From NCBI GenBank assembly GCA_963682025.1, contig OY821520.1, forward strand, positions 132,519,819 to 132,583,818: a stretch of 64,000 nucleotides of DNA, in the 5' to 3' direction. Within the stretch, counting starts at the first letter, position 1; each line of letters begins with the position of its first letter. Source of the DNA: Cordilura impudica. Lineage: Eukaryota; Arthropoda; Insecta; Diptera; Scathophagidae. Under the pieces are notes generated by a model. That model saw only the letters and a list, made by a program, of their open reading frames with translations, was not told where the DNA came from and ran no database searches. A program made the translations under genes and the position numbers. Shown in pieces: positions 40,067-51,710 of this stretch.

Positions 40067-40870
40067 TTATGAGTGAAATTGAAATAGTTCTTTCTTAAAT
40101 TGCTGGGCGTTGCTTATAAATTGAATGGACGAGGGTAGCATGTTCCAAAGACGAACTGAATTAATATAGAACTGCCACTCAGATATTAAGCTTCGATATC
40201 TTAAGTGTATGAAATCGTTCGATTGGTGAACGTGTAAAAAGTAATCTTTCGGACAAGTAAGGCGGTGCACGTGTATATATAATTTTGTGTAGCAGTAATG
40301 GCTTCCTTATTTTTATTAAATCAGTAAGAGTCACCCCATATAGTTTTTTTGGAATATTGGGATATATGATATTGCATTATACGTTGATATTAGTTTCTTT
40401 CGACTTGTAAAATCGCAACTTGCATATATTTCACATCCATATAGTAATGTTGGTATTAAATAGGTTTCTGCTAATAAAATTATAATCTTAAGTGGTGTAA
40501 CATACTGGGTGTTCCACAGTGTCCGTAGTATTGCATAAGTTTTCCCTGTAGCAGCATTTATATGGTCGCACCATGTGAGAGTGGAATTAAATGTGATACC
40601 AAGATTCCTGGCTGTTGATACAATTTCTATTTTTTGATCATTAAGCATTACAATCGGCTCAAAGGGTAACTTCAAAGATTTCTTAGCTATTATTAAACAC
40701 TTAGACTTTATAGGATTAAGACACAAACCGTTTATATTTGCCCCGTCATGAATGTGTTTCAGATCTCTGTTTAGTTTTTCCAAACAATCGTTTATGTTGC
40801 TACTTATATAGAGTTGTACATCGTCAGCATACATGTGGACATTACTGTATTGTAAATGTCGCACTAAATC
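40067..40870 (-). pseudogene. CR1/jockey-superfamily LINE, RT C-terminal half (broken)
   Basis: Minus-strand frame 40864-40331: VHMYADDVQLYIS carries the catalytic YADD, followed by LNRDLKHIHDGANINGLCLN, STARNLGITFNSTLTWCDHI and YLIPTLLYGCEIY, the RT palm end and thumb. After a frameshift, 40270-40067 gives FIHLRYRSLISEWQFYINS and VRLWNMLPSSIQFISNAQQF, the usual C-terminus of CR1-like ORF2. It is 5'-truncated in the RT just before YADD, next to the Tigger remnant. The gene is inactive. Confidence 0.8.
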
Positions 40871-40984
40871 GTTGATCTAATAAGCCATAATAATTCAAAT
40901 TTCGTGAAAGAAATATAAATTTTTCAACGCTTTCAAGTCTTGGTCCACAAGGGATTTTTTTTTATTATCAGGTATATATTTAAT

Positions 40985-42545
40985 TGTTTTTTAACATAAA
41001 ATCAATAATACTTGTTTGATTTTTGATTTAGTTAAACTGGATACAACGATATCGTTACGGACTTCCAACAGGTTTGATATGTGTTTAGTGGAAAATATAT
41101 CACTGGTTTTGCACCATTTTATAACATTATTGAGGCCTTCAAGGACTTTTGAATGAGGAATAGCTGGCGTTGTGTCGACAATATCGACGTCACTGCTATC
41201 TGAAGCCTCCTCATCGCTATTCTTTGCATTAGATCCGCCAGTGAATACGTCTTCATTCCATTCCTCGATTTCATTTAAAGTAACGGAATTATTTGGCATA
41301 ATTTCACTCAAAAGATTAAGATTTAGTTGAAGAACTTCATTGCAATCCTCATTTTGTTGAGCCAATTGTGCTAATGGCAAATCATCATCGCTGTCGTAAT
41401 CGCCTGAGTCCCAATTTAATAATTTGGACCAATAATTTTTTAGAGCTTCCTGTGTTATCTCATCCCATGCTTGCTTCAATAATATTATTGCATCTCGTAT
41501 TGAATACCGTTTCAAAAGCTTATCAATATCACCACCATCACCAATTAATTGAGATAGCAACTTCTTTCTATAAATAAGTTTTGTCAGTTTGATAGTATTT
41601 TGATCCATTGTCTGATTAGCTCTGTAATATTTGGCGGCAAAAAATATGCAATTATGTAACCATCATCGCTTTGAAAATTGAAACGCGTTCTTTCGGAATA
41701 TTAAATCTTTGGGCACTTCTTTCACAAGCAGCGACAAGTGTTTTATCCGGAAGGCAACGGAAAAATAATCCGCTTTCATCAGCATTATAGTGTTTTCAAT
41801 AAATACATTTCCGCGACTTTTGCACGAAATCGGCGTACAAATGGAGTGACCTCACCAACATCACTCGAAAATATTTCACCACTTGCAGTAAATGCATTTT
41901 CACCTTTATCGGGGTACACTTCACTAAAAACTGACTTAGCTTTTGCTTTTAATAAGGGTCCTGTCAGTGTGTTCTTCTTTTCACGTTGATTTAAAAACCA
42001 TTTATAAAGACACTTTTCATTTCCTCATTGTCTGCGTTGCGTAAAGATTTTTTCTGCTTCGTGATAGGTAAAAGCAACAGCATCAATTATTTCCTGTTTT
42101 TTTTTATGGCAGATTTTGCAACATCAAAATCTTGAGCTAAACGAGTTCTACTTACGCCTTCACTAAGTCTTTTTAATATTTTAATATTAGTATCCAAAGA
42201 TAAGGTGCTTTTTACGTTTATTTGGAATTTTTTTATAAACTTTCATACGCATGAACAATATTCACTTTGACCTTCAGTAATTAACTAACCCAAATTTGTA
42301 CAAGTACATATATCAAGTTTCACATGCATATGACCGAATTGTACTCACCACGAATAACTCGGGGATTCCCCGTTTTATTTTTACTTCAATGAGCAAAAAT
42401 ATAATTTTTAGTGAAAATACAAAACACAATAAAAAAAACAACTTCCTGTGGTTCTAATTTCAGAGCATACAATACATTGGAATGACCGGTTCTAATTTTT
42501 GGGCGGTTCTAATTTGTGAGAATTCTAATTTTTGAGATTCTACTG
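40985..42545 (-). mobile_element. Tigger/pogo-like transposon, 5' end present, DDE core deleted
   Basis: The right end on the minus strand reads TA, then CAGTAGAATCTCAAAAATTA; CAGT with a TA target is the pogo/Tigger pattern. The following 60 bp repeat the word ATTAGAA four times. The left end was not found. Coding remnants are described separately. Confidence 0.65.
40991..42255 (-). pseudogene. Tigger/jerky-like transposase remnant
   Basis: Minus strand, N-terminal to C-terminal: a decayed CENP-B-like helix-turn-helix region with QEIIDAVAFTYHEAEKIF and EKCLYKWFLNQREKK, GPLLKAKAKSVFSEVYPD, then GLFFRCLPDKTLVAA and IPKERVSIF in shifting frames. Immediately after comes FLPPNITELI, then MDQNTIKLTKLIYRKKLLSQ (41608 onward), the region after the DDE domain, and an acidic C-terminus (residues about 60-150 of that frame). 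The roughly 100-150 residues of catalytic core between are deleted. The last 205 codons form one open frame, possibly by chance retention. Not an active transposase. Confidence 0.7.
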
Positions 42546-43200
42546 TATTACATATACATTTTTTCTTTATACATTTTGCAAACTTTTTGAACAAACCTAA
42601 GAACTACATAATTATCTCTAGCACGTTTTGTTTTAATATGACAAATTCCGCAATATTTATGCCATAATAGATTACGCAAATTTGTGCTTAGTTGCCCTTA
42701 ACTTTGCCCATTTATTCTGTTCAAATTTATAGTAAAAAAAAGACTACCAAAATTTGGACTAACTTTTACATCAAAAATACGTTATTTGAGACTCATTATA
42801 ATGCATTATGGCCGAAAACAAATTAATATTATCAATAAGCATCAAATTACTTAATGCACTAAATAAGTTTCCAAGTTTTTTTTACTAAATGCAGAAGTAA
42901 GTATGTGTGTTAGCATTTAAAACTTTAGTTATAAACTATGATTTTTCAACATACATACTTGTATTACTAACTAATAATTTCAACAGAAATACTTTAGCTA
43001 ATACCAACTGCTGTTAAAACATATAAATAAGGTGTATTTCTATTTGCGATGCTACTGCCCAGCTTTTGTGCATTTCAGTAATGAGACCTGTATGTAGTAG
43101 ATACAATAGGGTGTTTTACAAAAACGTTATTGTTTTATTTTTAGGGCGAAAAATAAATTATTATAGTCTAAAAAAATTTGGAGAATTTGTTAAACTATTA
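42546..43200. other. AT-rich stretch without recognisable genes
   Basis: No supported frame, repeat or signal was found beyond ordinary A/T-rich composition. Confidence 0.5.
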
Positions 43201-43214
43201 GAGGTTGTGAAAGA

Positions 43215-43420
43215 GAATTTTTATACCCTCCATACCACTGCGCAGAGGGCATATATCAGTATGTCATTCCGTTTGTAACGAATCGAAATAAACCCCGGAG
43301 ACCCCAAAATACCATATATTTTCCTGATCCTTATAATAAGTGAAGTTAATGTAGCGATGACCCTTTGTCCGTCTGTCTGTAGAAATGACGATCACACCCT
43401 CAATAACTATGACAGAATTT
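43215..43420 (+). repeat. Fragment of a fly-type dispersed repeat (TTTATACCCTCCATACC)
   Basis: TTTTTATACCCTCCATACCA, CATTCCGTTTGTAACG and GACCCTTTGTCCGTCTGTCT are words common in dispersed repeats of flies. GTCCGTCCGTC-type words also occur at 25411 inside Transib B. No gene. Confidence 0.4.
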
Positions 43421-43557
43421 TCTTTCTTGCATAAATTATGAACTAATATATGAAAAACACTTGCAAAGATAAAAATGTTGTATGTTCTTAAAAATTACTT
43501 TTCAAAAGAGTACTTTAAAAAGGAGAGAATTGGTTTTTGCTTTACAGAAATGTGAAA

Positions 43558-43885
43558 CTGCATGCTAAATTATGGGAAAATGCCTGCTAAGTCTATAGGA
43601 AATGCATGCTAAATGGTAAAAATGCATGCCATGTGCAAGTTTTTATTTTTTCGAAAGATTTTTTTATTTGCAGCTTTGAAAAACATTTTTCTTAATTCAC
43701 ATTTAGCATGCAAATTTTTTTAATTTCTAACAGAAAAATTCCCATTTTTAGCATGCCTTTTCCCATAAATTTGCCCAAATTTAGCAAACATTTTGCCATT
43801 TTTGACATGCATTTTTACAATTGGGCATGCATTTCCTATAGACTTAACAGGCATTTTCCCATAATTTAGCATGCATTTTCCCAAG
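43558..43885. repeat. Hairpin repeat with GCATGC motifs
   Basis: Left arm 43560-43632 and right arm 43798-43880 are inverted copies. Left GCATGCTAAATTATGGGAAA, AATGCCTGCTAAGTCTATAG and GAAATGCATGC; right GCATGCATTTCCTATAGACT, TAACAGGCATTTTCCC and ATAATTTAGCATGC. The spacer of about 165 bp contains further TTTAGCATGC words. Arms look about 90 per cent alike. No ends or target duplication identified. Confidence 0.75.
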
Positions 43886-44147
43886 CGCTTCCCTTAGTCC
43901 CCTTTAAAAAGCACCTCTCTTACCAAGTGTAAATTTCTATTAAAAAGTAGTCTTTCTTAAAAAATAGCTTTTTTTTAAAGAACCCTTTTCTAAAGTACCC
44001 TGTTTTTAATGAGGAACTCTTTTTTTAAGTACTCCTCTTAGAAAAACATAATTAAAAACAGTTTTTAGAAAGTACCCTTTCTTGAAAAAAGTATTGTTTC
44101 CTTAAATCCCTTTTTTTCAAAAAAAAAAAAACTTAATGATTGATTTA

Positions 44148-44345
44148 GAAATTATTCAGGCTGAAGATCAAATGCTTTTACTTTAAATAAAAATTTATCT
44201 ATATTCTGCATTAGAGAAGATGCCAACATTTTTTGCTTTATTTAAAGTAAAATACGGCCCTTTGTTCAACTTGGAATAACAGGAATCAATATATATATAT
44301 ATATATATAAAGTAAAAACATTTGATCTTGAGCCTGAATAATTTC
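44148..44345. mobile_element. MITE with TA target duplication (198 bp)
   Basis: The ends GAAATTATTCAGGCTGAAGA and (inverted) GAAATTATTCAGGCTCAAGA continue for about 38 bp as inverted repeats. TA flanks both sides (44146-44147 and 44346-44347). The centre holds a (TA)n tract at 44289-44308. No coding capacity. The TA target suggests mobilisation by a Tc1/mariner-type transposase. Confidence 0.85.
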
Positions 44346-44841
44346 TAACTCAAGCATTGAAATGACAAAAATCGGAAACGATATTTTTTTTATTTTTATA
44401 GAAAACTAGAGTAACCCTGCCTGCATTGCTGGACAACACAATAATATACATTCATTTATGCCTATGCATTAAAACTGAAATCTATGTACTTCCAATTTTT
44501 ATATCTATTAATAAATAATAATAATTACTAATACTTCATAATGGACTACTATTCAATTTACTGTTGTTTTTCTTATTATTTTTTTCCTTTAAATTTATTT
44601 TCGCTTTGATAATTTCATTTATTTTTTTTTTGACAAATTTATTAAAAAAATTTCAATAAGAACGTAATCGGTGTTGTAGCTTTTACTATTGCAATAAAGG
44701 AACAGTTCTTACTTACAATTCGCAAACATTTAAAATACGGGCGCTGGTCTGAATGAATATATTTAGAGAATATATTAATTCAGAAGACACTAATATTATG
44801 AAAGAAAAATCACCTTCTGTTAAGGCATTTTTATGATCTAA

Positions 44842-44871
44842 CTAGCTGACTTAAGAAACGTTGTTTTGCCA
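44842..44871 (-). repeat. Helitron-like 3' terminus (hairpin + CTAG)
   Basis: Minus strand: GGCAAAACAACGTTTCTT, then AAGTCAG, then CTAG before T. Similar to the terminus at 45001. Helitrons end in a short hairpin followed by CTRR and insert next to T. The hairpin here is imperfect. Confidence 0.5.
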
Positions 44872-45000
44872 TATAACTTATTTATAGTGTATATTTTTGT
44901 TTTTTGTTGTTAATTAAAAATAGCGAATATATTTTAAGTATATGGGGATACGATCTGTGACAGAAAGAGGAATGGACTCTAAGAACTTTAATATGAAAAA

Positions 45001-46778
45001 CTAGCTGGACCCGGCAAACGTTGGTTTGCCCTCAATGAATTTTTAATTTTAGTTAGAATCTTTATATATCAATATAAAAAAAACGATTTTGCATTTGTTA
45101 ATATTAAAACTGTTAAAGAAAACCCATGTTTTATTTATGAAAATTAAAATAAATATTTATTATAACATACGTATGTATAAGAATGACCAATATATTTCTA
45201 TCATTGTAATTCTAAAAAGAGTGAACAATATTTTTATTTTCCTTATTCTGGCAGTAAATTAATAAATTTGCTGGCTTTCCGACACGGGAAAAACAACTGG
45301 TTTCAAGGTCCAAACCACATATTTGCAATGATTGTCCTTGAGATTTATTGATGGTCATGGTAAAGCCCAATCTGTTCGGAAATTGCAATCTTTTGAATGT
45401 TATCAGTGTGTCGGTAGGAATTATAGGAATTCTTGGCAGCAAGACATGTTCTCCCTTAAATTTGCCTTTGAGAATTGAGTATTATCCTCTCAACAATTAA
45501 CCTGGTGCCATTACATAGTCTCGGAGCGTTGAGGTTACGTAGCAAAATTATTGGAGAACCAACTTTTAATTTTAATAAATGTGGAGGTAGATCGGGTACA
45601 TCAAGTGAATTCAAAAATTCTGTTGGATAATTGACTGCTTCATTTTCTTCAACAACACTATCCATAGATTTGAAATAACACTTTCGGAATCAATCATGTC
45701 CTGAATAATAACACTAATATTATCGACATTGAAATTTTTTGCGGCTTAAATAGTTCTTTCACTTAACCAAGTAGTTGTTTTGAAAACTGGTCAGCCGTTG
45801 GATCATGGATAGTAAAATGAGAGCTCAACCAAAAAGTCTTCCTTTGCCTTTCAACTCTTTTAAAGTTCTATGTAGTGCTTCTAAGGAATGTTTGTAAGCC
45901 ATGTTATATTCATCCCAAATAATAATATTGCATTTTTGCAGAACTTTTGCCATACCGGAATTTTTTTTTTATATGAATACGGCATTCTCATTCGTTTGTA
46001 CATTTAACGGTGATTTGAGTGCTGGATGAGCTGTGCGACCATCACGCAATAACGTTGCGGCTATTCCGGATAAAGCAATAGCCAAAGCAATTTTTCCTTC
46101 CTTTTTGGTTAGAATATTTGTATATAAAAAAGTTTGTGAACTTTGGAACTTATAAAATTTAAATAAATTTGACAACTCATTATTTTTCGAACGCCAGCGC
46201 CATCTACCGGATTCAACAAAAAAATTTTTGGCATCATCTAACATACATATATGTACATTCTTAGTTTCAGTAAAATCGCACCGTAAATAAAAATATTCGA
46301 AATGACTTTACCCCAGCGCCACCTATCGGGTCCATTTATACATACAAAAATTTCCTATGATAAAACATACATACATTCTGAATTGCAGTCACATCGCTCT
46401 AAACAAAAAAATAAAATGAAAAACAAAACAAAATTCTCGTGTCGCGGTCTCTATAATTGAACTCCTCCGAAACGGCTCGACCGATTCTCATAAAATTTTG
46501 TGTGGATGTTGGGTAGATCTCAGAAACGGACAACAGGTATTTTTCTTTGATATCTCAAGTGGGCGTGGCACTTATGGCTATCATAGTACTCCAGATATCT
46601 GATTTTAGAATTTCACTTTGTATGGGGGGTACCCCTCGCAGTGGGCCTTTCAAAAAAATAGATGTTGTCCGATTCTCAGACCTACCCAATGTGCGCACAA
46701 AATTTCATGAGAATCGGGCTAGCCGTTTCGGCGGAATTTTGCCACAAACACCGCGACAGAAGAATTTTATATATAAGA
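45001..46778 (-). mobile_element. Helitron with helicase remnant
   Basis: Minus strand: the 5' end TCTTATATATAAAATTC at 46778 is preceded by A. The 3' end is a perfect hairpin GGCAAAC/GTTTGCC (GGCAAACCAACGTTTGCC), then GGGTCCAG, then CTAG at 45001 followed by T. This satisfies the Helitron rules (5' TC, 3' hairpin plus CTRR, A-T insertion). Inside are fragments of a PIF1-type helicase and, near the 5' end, sequence with CGAAACGGCTCGACCGATTC. Confidence 0.75.
45212..46244 (-). pseudogene. Helitron Rep/helicase, PIF1-like helicase part (broken)
   Basis: Minus strand in order: KKEGKIALAIALSGIAATLL and GRTAHPALKSPLNVQ (after the Walker A region of PIF1 helicases, frame 46244-45969), a decayed stretch with KMQYYYLG and HGLQTFLRS, then [20 protein letters not shown] and [16 protein letters not shown] (45665-45456), and RLQFPNRLGFTMTINKSQGQ (45442-45212), the terminal helicase motif, followed by SRVGKPANLLIY. 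Stops and frameshifts separate the pieces, and the Rep domain is missing. It was a DNA helicase of a rolling-circle transposon. Confidence 0.85.
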
Positions 46779-46887
46779 TTAAAAAAAAAAAATTAAAAAG
46801 TTTTATTTTATGTTGATACTAGCTGTTTTTACCCGGTCTTGCCCGGGATTCAAAGGCCTTTCTTTGACTTGAAAAATGGTTCACTAC

Positions 46888-47430
46888 GCTTAGCAGGCGC
46901 TGAGTACTTAGTGCCCAATGAACAAATTCCACAAAAAGATGAACTTTCTCTCCAAAAATATGTATGGGATTGGAGAATTTGTTCATGTTGAAAAAATTCC
47001 CCAACGTTTACGTTTTTTGGGGAGTAAATACATTTTTTATTTCAATTTAAAATTATTTGATTTTTTAATTTAGAAGTCTCTTTATAAGACGCTACAGCAA
47101 TAGTGCTTCCAAAATAAGCGAAACCGCTTTAAGTTTTTTTTTGTAAGTTTTTTTATTTTGTAAACATCATATATAACGGAATATTTTGCAAATTAAAAGA
47201 AGCAGAACTTTTAAAAATTTAATAACTTCCGCGCACCGAAATGTTGCTATTGAAAAGAATACAGATTTTAAGTACGTTTACTGTAGAACAGATATTGAGA
47301 GCAGTAAGGGGAATTTATTCATTTCTTTTGGGGACCTTTTTTTGGAGGGATTTGTTTATCATGAAGTTATTCCCCAATTTTTTGGAATTTGTTCATTGGG
47401 TACTAAGTTCCCAGCGCCTGCTTACCATTA
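46888..47430. repeat. Internal inverted repeat, ~90-bp arms
   Basis: AGCAGGCGCTGAGTACTTAG and TGCCCAATGAACAAATTCC at 46891-46930 are inverted copies of GGAATTTGTTCATTGGG and ACTAAGTTCCCAGCGCCTGC at 47382-47422. The similarity extends outwards to CTCCAAAAA (left) and TTTTTTTGGAGGG (right). Confidence 0.7.
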
Positions 47431-48249
47431 TAACTAACTTTGCTTACGCATGGATTATCTTGAGCGTATGGTGTCTAAAAGTTATGAATTTTAGTTATTC
47501 TAGAGCGTTGGGATATACAACATTTCTGGTTTTTCCTTCTGGTACATATATATATGAAAAGATTGTGCTGGCTCCCAACTCTGGACCAGGCGACATAGAA
47601 TTGTTTATGAGAAAAACATGGATATTCCAAGTTGATACCTGCTAACATAAGATATTGTCCGCTGGATTTCTAGACGCACTTGAGTTAATTCAGTCATTCC
47701 CGATTCTCTTAATAAAGCTTGTCTTGAGTTTTGCGCTTCAAGATGTTATTGAGTTTGCTCAGATGTTCCAGCATTTCTCGACTCAAATTGCCTAACTCGT
47801 TGACACTCGATTCGAATTTGGATCTGATCAGGTTCTCTAGAGTTCTGTTTAGTGTACGCCTTTTTGCATTTGAAGTAGTACGGCCTATATACTACGCTTT
47901 CATGTGCAAGTCACAATTGTTATTTTTCCACCATTTTGTCTTCCATTGTAGTAAAAAAGGCGAGAGGGAAATATTTGTACGAATTAACCTCATCGGAGTA
48001 ATCCTGCAATGGTAGTCAACCTTTATATGTTCGCCCACGAAATAAATCTGCTGTAATTTTGGGGTGCTACAACTCATATAATAGAAAAGGCAAGAGGGGA
48101 ATAACTGTAATAGGTTAATTTACAATAGTTATTTTATAATGGTGTAAACCCAAGAGTAGTAAGAAAAGAGATTTGTGCACTAAGTTTTATGGAAGTCCAT
48201 TGAAATATTAAAATATGTTAACAAACACTAAAAGCGTATATAGAAATTT

Positions 48250-48640
48250 AAAAAAAGTGGGCGTGGCCGATAAAAATATATGATGACCTTGCCTGGAATA
48301 TGAAAATAATGTGCAGAAAATTCGAGTTAAAACAATTTTCAGAGGAATCCGTTGAAAAGTTAAAATTTGTGTAGCGAAAAAACATACAAAAAAACAGAAA
48401 AGGAATTGTGTAAAAAAAGTGGGCGTAAAAGTATGCGTGGCTGATAAGAAGCATATACTGACCTTACCTGGAGCACAGTGATCGTGTGTGAAAAAATATG
48501 CAAAAAAAAGAAAATGAATTGTATATAAAAAGTGGGCGTAGAAGTAGGCGTGGCCAATAGGAAGCATATGGCGACCTTTCCTGGAGTACAGAGATCATGT
48601 GCACCAAATTTCAGAGAAATCCGTTGAACAACAAAAATTT
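48250..48640. repeat. Degenerate tandem array with GTGGGCGTGGCC
   Basis: Three units containing AAAGTGGGCG, GCGTGGCYRATAR, GACCTTNCCTGGAR and a variant of TTTCAGAGRAATCCGTTGAA. Unit starts (GCGTGG) are at 48261, 48435 and 48548. The GGGCGTGGC word also heads the arrays at 53051 and 54177. Confidence 0.75.
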
Positions 48641-48759
48641 GTAAAGCGGTCAAACAAACGAACAAACAAACAAACAGAAAATTAATTTTATATATATAGA
48701 TTATACTTACTTCGTGGAACGAACAACCTAAATATTTATTAGCAAAAAATGATACTCAC

Positions 48760-49200
48760 TGTAAGTCGTATCGAAGCACGACAGGGTACAATATAATTTA
48801 TTTATATGGGAGGTTCAACGCCATATAACCCAAATCACGATCATTTTTGGTACGACTACTTACATTAACAACCAATTGACTTGAAGAAAATTTCAAAACC
48901 CTGACCTGCATAGTGCTCTGGATATATGATGATATGTATATAACATGAATGGGATATACCGTGCCCACTTCTTTGATCCTACCCATTTTTTCCCGACTTC
49001 TCACATTACTAACGTATGCAGTCCTACAAAGTTTCAGGACTCTTGCTATCATAGAGCTCCAGATATATGATTTTAAACATTTTGTATATATGGGAGGCAC
49101 CACGCCCACTTCGCATATTGAAATAATACAACCTTTACACACTGTGATACAAATTTACACACTGTGAAAATTTCAAGAAGATCGGTCCTATTAATGTCAA
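48760..49200. repeat. Helitron-like repeat with two ~150-bp related units
   Basis: Units share ATGGGAGG, CACGCCCACTT or CGTGCCCACTT, GCTCTGGATATATGATG or GCTCCAGATATATGATT and AAATTTCAAA-type words. The composition matches the GGGCGTGG arrays read in the opposite sense. No gene. Confidence 0.55.
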
Positions 49201-49232
49201 ACACACAAATTCTTATTTATATATATATATAT

Positions 49233-49475
49233 CTGTGGTCACAAGCGATAACCACCTAAGTCGACTTAAGAACGATTTGAGTTAAGTATGCTATCATGTT
49301 GTGCTAAAAACGCTTTATATTTCTGTAAAATCACCACTCCTCTAACGCTGTTTATTAAAAAGTTATTAATGAAAACTTACTTAAGTCGTAATGAAGCCCC
49401 ATTGTATTTATATAAAAAGTTATTTTTCTCGAAAGCATGATTTTCGACTTAGGCGGTTAATGCTTGTGACCACAG
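49233..49475. mobile_element. MITE, 243 bp, CTGTGGTCACAAGC ends
   Basis: The ends CTGTGGTCACAAGCGATAAC and (inverted) CTGTGGTCACAAGCATTAAC extend to about 32 bp of inverted repeat including ACCTAAGTCGA. It is flanked by ATATAT on both sides, a probable but ambiguous duplication because it sits in an (AT)n run. Non-coding. Confidence 0.8.
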
Positions 49476-49510
49476 ATATATGTATTTTAATATGGTATAT
49501 TTAGATCCTA

Positions 49511-49775
49511 CTAGCAGATTCTAGTACTCGAAATTCGAGTGCAAATTCTATGAAATTTTATTTTTCATTTCATAAAGATCCTAAAGGAATGTTTCACAAT
49601 TCAACTTATTTTAAATGAAGAAAACAAACTCAAAACAAACACATTAGCAAATTTAATAAATACGCACATAGCACTGTATAATTTTACGTATGTGTTAGTA
49701 GCAACTTTAAAGGTTCATAACTCCAAAAAATTCTTAAAGTCGATGAAAATCTGTAAATCTGGGTAACAGCTAAAA
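49511..49775 (-). repeat. Helitron-like 3' end with perfect hairpin, copy 1
   Basis: Minus strand: ACTCGAAATTCGAGT forms a perfect 7-bp hairpin, followed by ACTAGAATCTG and CTAG next to T. The adjoining 260 bp recur at 59724-59945 (GAGTGCAAATTCT, AAACAAACTCA, ACACATT, TTTAGTAGCAACTTTAAA or the like, AAAATCTGTAAATC). Confidence 0.65.
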
Positions 49776-49779
49776 AGAA

Positions 49780-51365
49780 ATACCTTTCAAATGATGAATT
49801 TTATGTCAAAATTGGAGTAAAACTGTGAAACTTACATCGCTCACAAGAGATCGCCTTGTCTATTAATACTTAGATTTTATATGATCCAAAACAAAACTAA
49901 TCGGAATTACTTAATTTTTACAAAATAATCACATTTGTATGTAAGTACTTAATATACATTTTTATTCGATATCGACTAATTTCATTTTGATTTGGCTTTT
50001 TCATTGATTGAAAAGCCAGTCACATACATACATATATACTAATAATATACAAATACTCGTATGCACTAAACTAGCCAGAACGTGTACGTACTGTTGTGAC
50101 AAAGTTCCTAGTACGTGCATGATTGTTAATCAACTATATTGTAATTACTACACCCAAAATAATTAGTCATTGAAATCAATATGTAAATTTATTGGGCGTC
50201 TTTTAACTAAGATCAACTGTATCTTTAACAAGCAGCCATTTAGGATCGGCTTAAAAAAATAAATAAAAAGGCACTGCAGCAAATTCTCTCTCTTGAAATA
50301 ATTTAAAATTTTCAAAACTTCTAAATGGGTTAAACCGTTTAAAGTAGTTTAGTCAAAATAACTAAAGTAATCAAATGATATAAATTACATGCAAGAATTT
50401 GCTCCAAAAAGGCTACAGTGTAGTTTTGTACTAACTTTACTGAAATTTATTCGATGGAACTGCAGTCAGTAACAAACAAATTTTTAGAGTGTAAGTCCAG
50501 ATATTGCTCTTACATGTCTCGTTTGCCATTTTTCTGAAGTGTATTTGTATGTGCCTTGTATAAAAATGTTCGAAATAACACTTTTCCAATCATCACTATT
50601 TACCTTCCGACTTACTTTCTAATAATGTTGCACGTTTTTCATTTGTTGTAAATTATTCAAATCACTGACATGAAATCTAAGAGTATGGTAAAATATGTAT
50701 GTCAGAAAAACTTTTTATTTGACACGATGATGATTAAATCAAGTTAGAGTTTAAATAGTACAAGTTGGAAGGCAGAACTTGTTTTCCACAGACTACACAA
50801 TTTATAAGAAATTATTTTTTGGAAATACCAACACAAACACTTTCATTTTGCTTCATGTATATATCAGTCTTTCAAATGTATTGCGTATCTAAAATTCTAG
50901 ATACAATTTAAGCAGAGTGTTCATAGTTTATACCATGTCAGAGATGAGATAACATACATGCCACATCAACTCATCAGACAAGTTAAACTTTAATATACTG
51001 ACGAGTATGAAGTATATTTATGTGTGTTATGTGTTTCAATTAGTTACGTGCCTTTAAAGCTTAAGTTGTTCAGCTTAAGTTTGTTCATCATCCGTTTAGT
51101 TTTCTCCAAACTTAAGCCGTAGAAAACATTAAAATATCTGTATAACTATCTTTTATTAAAACTTGAACAACGAAATAGTTTTATAATGACAAAAAGAGGC
51201 TATTCTCGCAGAATAATAACGTGCCGTGAAAGAAAATAAACTGAACTTAATTAATTTTAAAAAGTTTCATCACTATTTTATGCACGAGTAAAAAGAAGAA
51301 ATTTTAAGGGCGGCAGGTACTATTAAACTTAAAAAAAAATTTTTTCATTTTTTTAATTATTTATT
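49780..51365. other. AT-rich stretch without recognisable genes
   Basis: 1.6 kb with no defended frame, repeat or signal. Ordinary AT-rich non-coding sequence, possibly old repeat debris. Confidence 0.5.
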
Positions 51366-51367
51366 TA

Positions 51368-51400
51368 CTAGCAGTATACCCGCTACGTTGCACAATAGAT
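51368..51400 (-). repeat. Helitron-like 3' terminus (CTAG)
   Basis: Minus strand GCAACGTAGCGGGTATACTG then CTAG next to T. The hairpin is weak (GTAGCGGGTATAC). Confidence 0.35.
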
Positions 51401-51710
51401 TGTTCCATATAGGCTAGACGATAAAAATTTAAAGTGTAATTTCGATATGATTGGAATGGGAAAGTTTTCCTATAAGTCCTGAGACTGAAAAATGTTATTT
51501 TTGAACCACCTGTTCGTTCTAAGTTTTACACAATTAACCGTTAAACTTGAAATTTACTATTATCTTGTTTTCTAATTTTGCTCAGCAAAAAAATAGTGCA
51601 ATAGAAAAAAAATTTTTTTCTCTGTTATTTGGGTTTCGAATTTATTTCTTATTTATCTATACTAATATAATAAAGAGGTAATGTGTGTTTATTTGTTTGT
51701 CTGTTTGTAG

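Larger units (their letters stand above)
46819..48700 (-). mobile_element. Non-autonomous Helitron-like element
   Basis: Minus strand: the 5' end TCTATATATATAAAATTAAT at 48700 is preceded by A. The 3' end is hairpin CCCGGGCAAGACCGGG, then TAAAAACAG, then CTAG at 46819 followed by T. The same 3' end recurs at 55286. No recognisable protein. It contains an internal inverted repeat (about 46890-46990 against 47310-47430) and, near its 5' end, an array of GGGCGTGGCC units. Confidence 0.7.

Noticed and set aside
41368..41577. Plus-strand frame with HHHHQL
   Set aside because: Antisense to the Tigger C-terminal acidic region; His run is the complement of Asp/Gly codons.
46547..46816. 89-codon frame MISQVGVALMAIIVLQ
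   Set aside because: Lies in the 5' non-coding part of the Helitron and reads a repeat (CGAAACGGCTCGACCGATTC-type) common in non-autonomous copies.
48208..48665. Overlapping minus-strand frames of 68-119 codons with repeated FLFFAYFFTH-like residues
   Set aside because: They are produced by the GGGCGTGG tandem repeat and have no gene-like features.
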